From the NCBI GenBank assembly GCA_900754775.1, contig CAAEDZ010000164.1, positions 1 to 12,666 on the forward strand: DNA of 12,666 nt, written 5' to 3'. Shown here one piece after another: positions 7,362 through 12,666 of the stretch. How positions within the stretch are numbered: the stretch's first letter is position 1; the number at the start of each line of letters is the position of its first letter. The stretch comes from Clostridia bacterium. Its GTDB lineage: Bacteria; Bacillota_A; Clostridia; Christensenellales; Aristaeellaceae. The notes under the pieces are model-generated. The model was not told where the DNA came from. It saw only the letters and a program-made list of their open reading frames with translations, and ran no database searches. Position numbers and translations under genes: made by a program.

Positions 7362-8434
7362 GCCTGCGCCTCCCTTCCGGCGTTCATCATGGCGTTCTTG
7401 ACGGCGGCGCGCTTGGCGAAGTAGGCCTTGACCGCCGGCGACTGGATGGTGACGATCAGAATCACGATGATGGCCTTGAACACCGGGGCCTGCGCCGAGG
7501 ACACGCCCAGCGCGTAGAGCGTGGTGGTGATGGCCTGAATGGTGTAGGCGCCGATGATGGAGCCGGACAGGCGGAACTTGCCGCCGCCCAGGCTGTTGCC
7601 GCCCAGGGCCACGGCCAGGATGGCGTCCATTTCAAGGTTGAGGCCGATGTTGTTGGTATCGGCGGAGTAGATGCGGCTGGTGGCCGTGATGCCCGCGATG
7701 CCCGCGAACAGGCCGCACGCCACATAGCAGATGAAGATGATCGCCGCCGACTTGTAGCCGGAGATGCGGGCGGCTTCCTTGTTGATGCCCACGGCCTGCA
7801 CATAGGTGCCCAAAGCGGTGAACTTGAGGACCAGCGCCGTGACCACGATGCACAGCACCGTAATCAGGATGGGCGTGGGGAAGATCCAGCAGTAGCCGCC
7901 GAAGAACTTGAAGCTCTCGACGTTGATGTAGACGATGTTGCTGTTGCAAAGCAGCAGGCCGATGGCGCGTCCGGCGGAGTAGAGGATCAGCGTGGCCACC
8001 ATGGGCTGGATCTTGAGCCCGGCCACCAGGAAGCCGTTGAAGGCGCCGCACAGGCAGGCCACCAGAATGCCGGCCACAACGCCCAGCCACAGGGGGATGG
8101 CGTACTCGTTGACGTTCACGTTGCCAAAGCCGGCCAGCAGCACGCAGCACACGCCGCCCGCCAGCGACATCACCGAGCCCACGGAGATGTCCGTACCGGC
8201 GGAGGCGGAGACGACCAGCGTCATGCCCAGGGCGAGGATGGCGGCCTCGCTGCCGCGGTTGAGGATGTCGATCAGGCGGCCGTAGAGGATGCCGTTGTTG
8301 ATGGAGATGCTGAAGAAGTTAAAGGCCGGGTTGCCGTTGGCCACGTCGTAGATGATGTTGACCAGCATGACCAGCACCATGGAAAACAGGGGCAGGAAGA
8401 GCTGGTTTTTGGTTACCTTTTTCACAAATGTCAT
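7358..8434 (-). CDS. ytfT: ABC sugar transporter permease, YtfT-like
   Basis: This is the partner permease, 358 aa, of the same family. It has a short basic N-terminus (MTFVKKVTKN), a first membrane segment at about residues 11-30, and the contact motif AGTDISVGSVMSLAGG near residues 84-99. Later landmarks are LKIQPMVATLILYSAGRA (a substrate-channel region in this family) and LEMDAILAVALGGNSLGGG. The C-terminus is basic and cytoplasmic. The order SBP-ATPase-permease-permease matches the ytfQ-ytfR-ytfT-yjfF operon for galactofuranose, and also the araUVWZ arabinose importer described in Shewanella; the symbol given denotes homology only. The start at 8432-8434 has GGAGGGGTGAGG upstream, overlapping the stop of the ATPase gene seven bases away, so translation is tightly linked. 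Confidence 0.9.
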   Translation of the reverse strand: MTFVKKVTKNQLFLPLFSMVLVMLVNIIYDVANGNPAFNFFSISINNGILYGRLIDILNRGSEAAILALGMTLVVSASAGTDISVGSVMSLAGGVCCVLLAGFGNVNVNEYAIPLWLGVVAGILVACLCGAFNGFLVAGLKIQPMVATLILYSAGRAIGLLLCNSNIVYINVESFKFFGGYCWIFPTPILITVLCIVVTALVLKFTALGTYVQAVGINKEAARISGYKSAAIIFICYVACGLFAGIAGITATSRIYSADTNNIGLNLEMDAILAVALGGNSLGGGKFRLSGSIIGAYTIQAITTTLYALGVSSAQAPVFKAIIVILIVTIQSPAVKAYFAKRAAVKNAMMNAGREAQA

Positions 8435-8441
8435 CGTAGCC

Positions 8442-9947
8442 TCACCCCTCCGCTATGGTCTTCATGACCTTTTCCTGGGTCATGTCGCCGCTGAGCTCGC
8501 CCACCTTGGCGCCGTCGCGCAGAACCGCCAGGCGGTTGCAGGTGCGCAGCATCTCCTCGATTTCGGAGGAGATGAAGAGCACGCCCTTGCCCTCCTGCGC
8601 CAGCTGGATGACCAGCTTCTGGATCTCGGTCTTGGTGCCGATGTCGATGCCGCGCGTGGGTTCGTCCAGAATCAGGAAATCAGGATTGGTGGCCAGCCAC
8701 CGGGCGATGATGACCTTCTGCTGGTTGCCGCCGGAGAGCTGCTTGACGGGGGTTTCGCGGCTGGCGCACTTGATCTGGAGAAGATCGATGAATTTGTCCG
8801 CGATTTCCTCCTGCTCCTTCATGGGGATCAGATCCACGATGCCGCGCTTGGCCTGCATGGCCAGAATAATGTTCTCACGCACGCTCAGGTCCCCGATGAT
8901 ACCCTCGGCCTTGCGGTCGTCGGGCAGCATGCCCATGCCCAGGTGCATGGCGTCGATGGGGTGATGGATCTTGACCTCCTGGCCCTTGACCTTGAGGGTG
9001 CCGGTCTGGGCGCGGTCCGCGCCGTAGATGGCGCGCGCCAGCTCGCTGCGGCCGGAACCGAGCAGGCCCGTGAGGCCGATGACCTCGCCGCGGTGGAGCA
9101 GCAGGTCGAAGGGCTTGATCTTGCCGGCGTGGCTGAGGCCCTCGGCGTCGATGAGCTCATCCTTGGAAACGTTCAGCCCGCCTTCGGGCTTGATGGAGGC
9201 CAGGTCGTCGAAGTCCTTGCCCATCATGGCGGCGATCAGCTTCACGCGCGGCAGGTCGGCGATGGGGTATTCGCCCACAAGGGTGCCGTTACGCAGCACC
9301 GTGATGCGGTCGCACACGGCGTAGACCTGCTCCAGGAAGTGCGTGACGAACACGATGCCCACGCCCTTGTCCCGCAGGCTGCGCATGAGGGTGAAGAGCT
9401 TTTCCACCTCCACATCGTCCAGGGAGGAGGTCGGCTCGTCGAGGATGAGCACCTTGCAGTCCATATCCACCGCGCGCGCGATGGCGATCATCTGCTGCAT
9501 GGCCAGGGAGTATTCCTCCAGATCGCGCGTCACGTCCACGGGCAGGTTGAGCTGCTCCATCAGCTGCCGCGCGCGGGAGATCATGGCCTTGCGGTTGATG
9601 GTGTGCAATTTCGTCATCGGCTCGCGGCCGATGAAGAGGTTCTCCGCCACCGAGAGGTTGGGGCAGAGGTTGACCTCCTGATACACGGTGGAAATGCCGC
9701 GCTTCTGAGCCTCCAGCGTGGAGTGATTGCGCACGGGCCCTTCGATGCCCTCCACGCGGATCTCGCCCGCCTCAAAATCGTTCACGCCGGTCAGACACTT
9801 GATCAGCGTGGACTTGCCAGCGCCGTTTTCGCCCATCAGCGCGTGGATCTCGCCCTTGCGAAGGGTGAAATCCACATGGTCCAGCGCCTTGACCCCCGGG
9901 AAGGTCATGGTGATGCCGCGCATGGTCAGGACGACGTTGTTTTCCAT
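8442..9947 (-). CDS. ytfR: Sugar ABC transporter ATP-binding protein, two-domain, YtfR-like
   Basis: This 501-aa cytoplasmic protein has two fused ABC domains, as in RbsA, MglA, AraG and YtfR, and powers sugar import. First domain: Walker A GENGAGKST (39-47), Q-loop near YQE (89-91), a degenerate signature SLAMQQM (147-153), Walker B VLILDEPTSSLD (166-177) and switch histidine in THFLEQ (H203). Second domain: a Walker A-like GLTGLLGSGRSE (291-302) lacking the lysine, usual for this family, then canonical signature LSGGNQQK (404-411) and Walker B FLILDEPTRGID (424-435). Its ribosome site is weak (AAAGGA about a dozen bases upstream). The 392-bp gap before it holds repeat copy 2, so it may be expressed less than the binding protein. 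Confidence 0.95.
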   Translation of the reverse strand: MENNVVLTMRGITMTFPGVKALDHVDFTLRKGEIHALMGENGAGKSTLIKCLTGVNDFEAGEIRVEGIEGPVRNHSTLEAQKRGISTVYQEVNLCPNLSVAENLFIGREPMTKLHTINRKAMISRARQLMEQLNLPVDVTRDLEEYSLAMQQMIAIARAVDMDCKVLILDEPTSSLDDVEVEKLFTLMRSLRDKGVGIVFVTHFLEQVYAVCDRITVLRNGTLVGEYPIADLPRVKLIAAMMGKDFDDLASIKPEGGLNVSKDELIDAEGLSHAGKIKPFDLLLHRGEVIGLTGLLGSGRSELARAIYGADRAQTGTLKVKGQEVKIHHPIDAMHLGMGMLPDDRKAEGIIGDLSVRENIILAMQAKRGIVDLIPMKEQEEIADKFIDLLQIKCASRETPVKQLSGGNQQKVIIARWLATNPDFLILDEPTRGIDIGTKTEIQKLVIQLAQEGKGVLFISSEIEEMLRTCNRLAVLRDGAKVGELSGDMTQEKVMKTIAEG

Positions 9948-10038
9948 AGGGCCCCACGTCCTTTCTTTTTAATAATGGAATTGAAGAGATTCATTCAGAT
10001 CGTTTTCATGCCGTCATGCCGGCCGGAAAACGGCGAGA

Positions 10039-10066
10039 GGGGGAGAGGCCATGCGGCCGCTCCCCG
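10039..10066. repeat. Left flanking palindrome of repeat copy 2
   Basis: This is a near-identical direct copy of the 28-base palindrome at 10270-10297. It folds as GGGGAGAGGCC (10040-10050) with GGCCGCTCCCC (10055-10065) around an ATGC loop, with one A.C mismatch. No T-run follows it. It sits on the ATPase-gene side of repeat copy 2, about 230 bp from its partner. Confidence 0.7.
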
Positions 10067-10082
10067 CAGCGTACGGGCACAT

Positions 10083-10265
10083 CCCTTTTCGGGAGGTTTG
10101 GAGGGCCGCAGCCCTCCAATGAAATCCGAATCCAGCGACATGCGCGGTGGATTCGGAAGCCTTGCGCAGGCAAGGCTTCCCTGCGGAAAACCCTGGCCGA
10201 GAGCGAAGCGAACAAGGGTTTTCCGTTTCGGCGGAAAAGACCGCGAAGCGGGCTTTTTCGACGGA
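10083..10265 (-). repeat. Structured dispersed repeat, copy 2 (inverted relative to copy 1)
   Basis: This copy fills most of the gap between the binding-protein and ATPase genes and is read in its forward sense by the operon transcript. Five hairpins match those of copy 1: (1) 10232-10244 with 10248-10260, with one mismatch; (2) 10184-10194 with 10215-10225, 11 bp; (3) 10155-10165 with 10170-10180, 11 bp perfect; (4) 10126-10134 with 10148-10156, 9 bp; (5) 10098-10106 with 10111-10119, 9 bp. In hairpin 2 the sequence differs from copy 1 at six pairs, all still complementary. In hairpin 5 one C-G pair is T-A here, and the mismatch in hairpin 3 of copy 1 is repaired. No reading frame through it looks coding. 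Boundaries are approximate. Confidence 0.8.
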
Positions 10266-10270
10266 CTAGG

Positions 10271-10303
10271 GGGGAGAGGCCATGCGGCCTCTCCCCGTTT
10301 TTT
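10271..10303 (+). terminator. Right flanking palindrome of repeat copy 2; perfect terminator on the plus strand
   Basis: An 11-bp perfect stem, GGGGAGAGGCC (10271-10281) with GGCCTCTCCCC (10286-10296), has an ATGC loop and is followed after one base by six Ts (10298-10303). This is a textbook intrinsic terminator for plus-strand transcription, although no plus-strand gene precedes it. On the operon (minus) strand the hairpin is preceded by an A-run and not followed by a T-run, so termination in that direction should be weak. It is also one of two direct copies bracketing the repeat. Confidence 0.65.
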
Positions 10304-10339
10304 CAGGTCAGACCCCTGATGCCTCGGTACGGGCGCTTC

Positions 10340-11320
10340 TTAGTAGGCGCGGCCGTCCAGCACTTCCTGGGTCATGGTGATGCCCAGCTCGGACTCGGTG
10401 CCGCCCGCGACGAACACGGAGTCAGGCACGTAGGTCACAGCGGGAACTTCCTCGCCGGCTTCCAGCTTGGCGATCAGCTCGGCCACGCCCTGAGCCTGCA
10501 GGGGGTTGCACTCGACGTTGCAGTTGATTTCGCCGTTGAGGGTCAGGGTCAGGCCCTGCTTGGTGGCGTCGAAGGAGATCAGGATCACGTCGCCGCCCAC
10601 ACCGTAGGTGACGCCGGCAGCCTTCATGGCGTCGATGGCGCCGTAGGCTTCGTTATCGTTCTGGCACACGACCACGTTGAACTGGTCGGGGTAGGACTTG
10701 AGGTAGCTCTCCATGACCTGCTGGCCGCCGGCCTGGGTGAAGTCGCCGGACTGGCTGTCAAGGATCTTCCATTCGGGATGCTCGGCGGCAACCTGGTTGA
10801 AGCCCTCGGTGCGGCCGATGGCGGCGGAGGCGCCCACGGAGCCTTCGATCACCAGGATGTTGGCCTCGGCGCCGTCAAGCTGCTCAGCCAGCCACTCGCC
10901 GGCCTGCACGCCCTCGGCAGCGCTGTCGGTGCCGATGAAGCAGGAGTACAGGGAAGGATCGGCGCTCACGGTGCGGTCAGCGATGATGACGGGGATGCCC
11001 GCATCCTGGGCCTCCTGCAGCACCACGTCCCAGCCGGCTTCCTGCACGGGGCAGATCACGATGTAGTCCACTTCCTGCTGGATGAAGTTGCGGACGGCTT
11101 CCATCTGGGCGGTGTGGTCGTTGTCGGCGTCCACGAAGAGCAGCTCGTAGCCGTTCTCGGCGGTGAAGGTGTTCTGGTAGTCGAGGGTGTTGGCGGCGCG
11201 CCAGTCGCTCTCGTGGCCGACCTGGGCGAAACCGATGGTGATGACGTCCTCGGCGGCGGCAACGGAGAACATGCCAAGCGCCAGGATCAGGGCAAGGGAA
11301 ATCGCAAAGAGCTTTTTCAT
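10340..11320 (-). CDS. ytfQ: Sugar ABC transporter substrate-binding protein, YtfQ-like
   Basis: The protein captures the sugar outside the membrane and delivers it to the permeases. It has 326 aa: a signal peptide (residues 1 to about 23, cleavage near AAA-ED) and a periplasmic-binding-protein type 1 fold. It resembles E. coli YtfQ, the galactofuranose-binding protein: GFAQVGHESDWRAA (30-43, including the W-R pair of the sugar site), FVDADNDHTAQMEAVRNFI (62-80), ICPVQEAGWDVVLQEA (89-104), IADRTV (113-118), GSVGASAAIGRTEGF (160-174), SQSGDFTQAGG (189-199) and QNDNEAYGA (220-228). Since araA and araD follow, the ligand is probably L-arabinose, perhaps as the furanose. No lipobox cysteine is present. 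The ATG has GGAGGG six bases upstream. It is first in the transporter operon. Confidence 0.93.
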   Translation of the reverse strand: MKKLFAISLALILALGMFSVAAAEDVITIGFAQVGHESDWRAANTLDYQNTFTAENGYELLFVDADNDHTAQMEAVRNFIQQEVDYIVICPVQEAGWDVVLQEAQDAGIPVIIADRTVSADPSLYSCFIGTDSAAEGVQAGEWLAEQLDGAEANILVIEGSVGASAAIGRTEGFNQVAAEHPEWKILDSQSGDFTQAGGQQVMESYLKSYPDQFNVVVCQNDNEAYGAIDAMKAAGVTYGVGGDVILISFDATKQGLTLTLNGEINCNVECNPLQAQGVAELIAKLEAGEEVPAVTYVPDSVFVAGGTESELGITMTQEVLDGRAY

Positions 11321-11402
11321 GATAGACCCTCCATTTATTCGATTGGGCTCTCGCCTCTGTGGATAAAATTACACCATTTTGCACAGGATGAGAATAAAGC
11401 GA

Positions 11403-11423
11403 ATTTCCAAATTGGTTGGAAAT
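11403..11423. promoter_or_regulatory. Inverted repeat upstream of the binding-protein gene, candidate operator
   Basis: The arms ATTTCCAA (11403-11410) and TTGGAAAT (11416-11423) are perfect inverted repeats of 8 bp around a 5-bp spacer. The site lies about 80 bp upstream of the start codon, in the 149-bp AT-rich gap after the regulator gene, where a promoter for the transporter operon is expected. I cannot place a convincing -35/-10 pair; a weak TGTAAT lies nearer the gene, about 60 bp upstream of the start. Binding by the neighbouring AraC-type regulator is plausible, but those proteins often bind direct repeats, so another regulator is possible. Confidence 0.4.
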
Positions 11424-11469
11424 CGTTCTTTTTCTCTATGCCCAGGCTTTCAAAAAGTTGAATATCATT

Positions 11470-12666
11470 TTACTCCGGTTGGTTTTCATTTTCCCTGCGG
11501 TATTCGCTGGGGGTCATGCCCACGGTTTTTTTGAACAGATAGCTGAAATAATGGGGGTCGTTGTACCCTACGGCAAAGGCCACCTGGGAGGACCGCATGC
11601 CGCCCAGGCGCAGAAGCTCCTTGGCCTTGCCGATGCGCAGGGCCGTGAGGTATTCGGTGAAGGTATACCCTGTCTCCTGAGCAAAGACGGTCGAGAGTCG
11701 GCTGTTGGACATGCAGGCCGCGCGGGCCACATCCTGAAGCATGAGGTTGGGCTCGGCGAAGTGCTGGGACAGGTAGGCGCGCGCCTTGGCCACAGAGGAC
11801 CCACCTCTGGAACCGTGCTGATCGCGGTAGCACAGGGCGGTGCGCAGCATTTCATAGGCCGCGTCCTCGCCGCCGCCGTCGGACCATTCGCGCTTGAGCT
11901 CCCGGGCGGGGTCGCCGCCGGCCTCGCGGATGATGCGGCTGGCGGTCATCAGCGCCTCCACGTGCAGGTAGTCGGCGGCCACGGCGCTGTGCAGGTCCGC
12001 CGCGCCCAGAGAGGCCACATATTCGCCAAAGACCTGGTCCAGCTCGTCCGCGGCGGCGTATTGCAGCCGCTCATGCAGGGGGCGCAGGTCCAGGTCTTTC
12101 AAGGCGTCGGGGGTGTCGGCGGCCTCGCGCACGCCCATGATGCGCATGCCCGCGCCCGGCCGCGCGGCCATCAGGTGGCGCGTGTGGCGGGCCGAGCGCA
12201 TCGAGAGCCGGATATCCGCAAAGCGGCTGACGATCTCGCCGATGGCCAGCAGAATCCCCGTGCAGCCGGAGCGCTCCAGCTCGTTGAGGGCCGAGCTGGC
12301 AAAGGAATAGGCGCGGTCCTCGGTGTCGTCCTCGCTGTCGCCCAGCACCAGCGCGCGCGCGCCGTGCTTGGCGGCGCACACCTGCACGATGCCGCCGCTG
12401 CTTTCGGCCAGGGCGTAGAGCGCGGCGCGCGGCACCGAGAGCGACCCGTCCGCGCAGGAAAACGCCATATCGATCACCGCGTAGCACTTGGCGGCCAGGT
12501 TGATGCCCAGCGTGCGCATCTGCTCGATCATGGCGTCGGCGTCGCCGTCCTCCATGGGCTCGTCGGTAAAGAGGGAGGAGAGCAGCTTTTCCTTCACAAA
12601 CTGGCTGCCCGAGCGCAGGCGGCGGCGCATGAGGGCCATGTCCTCGCGGGCGCGGCGCTCCTCGGC
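11470..12666 (-). CDS. AraC-type transcriptional regulator, probable YesN-like response regulator (5' end outside window)
   Basis: The visible part is 398 residues and the frame is still open at the window edge, so the N-terminus is missing. The first visible stretch (EERRAREDMALMRRRLRSG) looks like the charged linker helix that follows the receiver domain in YesN-type regulators. The middle includes GILLAIGEIVSRFADIRLS followed by an Ala/Arg helix, resembling the degenerate GGDEF-like domain in CdaR/YesN regulators. The last 100 or so residues are a double helix-turn-helix of the AraC family: AKARAYLSQHFAEPNLMLQD, ACMSNSRLSTVFAQETG, then RIGKAKELLRLGG and VAFAVGYNDPHYFSYLFKK, ending TPSEYRREN. 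It lies 149 bp upstream of the binding-protein gene on the same strand, so it probably activates the transporter/arabinose operon. A partner sensor kinase may lie outside the window. A plain AraC regulator without receiver is the alternative. Confidence 0.85.
   Translation of the reverse strand, partial: AEERRAREDMALMRRRLRSGSQFVKEKLLSSLFTDEPMEDGDADAMIEQMRTLGINLAAKCYAVIDMAFSCADGSLSVPRAALYALAESSGGIVQVCAAKHGARALVLGDSEDDTEDRAYSFASSALNELERSGCTGILLAIGEIVSRFADIRLSMRSARHTRHLMAARPGAGMRIMGVREAADTPDALKDLDLRPLHERLQYAAADELDQVFGEYVASLGAADLHSAVAADYLHVEALMTASRIIREAGGDPARELKREWSDGGGEDAAYEMLRTALCYRDQHGSRGGSSVAKARAYLSQHFAEPNLMLQDVARAACMSNSRLSTVFAQETGYTFTEYLTALRIGKAKELLRLGGMRSSQVAFAVGYNDPHYFSYLFKKTVGMTPSEYRRENENQPE

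Noticed and set aside
361..10265. CRISPR array or insertion sequence as explanation of the repeats
   Set aside because: There are only two dispersed copies in opposite orientation, no regular spacers, no cas gene and no transposase in or near either copy.
11439..11452. Possible catabolite-repression (cre-like) site upstream of the binding-protein gene, minus strand
   Set aside because: It matches about 11 of 14 consensus positions but lacks the central CG step that is nearly always kept, so it is too weak to annotate.
10016..11461. Long plus-strand frame running through repeat copy 2 and opposite the binding-protein gene
   Set aside because: The repeat is non-coding by comparison of the two copies (frame-breaking single-base gaps), and the remainder is antisense to a clear gene.

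Overview
The window comes from a GC-rich bacterium. Its gene content and strong AGGAGG-type ribosome sites point to a Clostridia-like member of the Bacillota, perhaps an uncultured gut or rumen lineage; this placement is an inference from protein style, not a marker gene. Nearly all the genes lie on the minus strand. The main content is a complete L-arabinose uptake and catabolism cluster.

Layout, left to right. Positions 1-190 hold the N-terminus of a Gfo/Idh/MocA-type oxidoreductase (minus strand, cut by the window edge) with a clear promoter at 222-250. Positions 361-550 hold a structured repeat (copy 1). It runs into the 3' end of a secreted 5'-nucleotidase/metallophosphatase gene (506-1351, minus), which is truncated inside its catalytic domain. 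A 304-bp divergent gap separates that gene from a small secreted protein of unknown function (1656-2222, plus). A bidirectional terminator (2226-2273) lies between the small gene and the arabinose cluster.

The arabinose cluster is read leftward, from about 12.67 kb to 2.29 kb. In order of transcription it holds an AraC-type regulator (11470 to beyond the window, probably the C-terminal part of a YesN-like response regulator), a sugar-binding protein (10340-11320), a two-domain ABC ATPase (8442-9947), two permeases (7358-8434 and 6315-7361), an FGGY kinase (4594-6192), L-arabinose isomerase AraA (3075-4550) and L-ribulose-5-phosphate 4-epimerase AraD (2289-2984). The transporter is of the YtfQ-YtfR-YtfT-YjfF type, known for furanose sugars. 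Together these would import L-arabinose, isomerise it to L-ribulose, phosphorylate that, and epimerise the product to D-xylulose 5-phosphate for the pentose phosphate pathway.

The most unusual content is the repeat. A second copy (10083-10265), inverted relative to copy 1, sits between the binding-protein and ATPase genes, bracketed by two near-identical 28-bp palindromes. Both copies can be folded into the same row of five hairpins. One stem differs at six base pairs between the copies, yet every pair is still complementary. That points to a conserved structure rather than simple sequence drift. I do not recognise the element by name.
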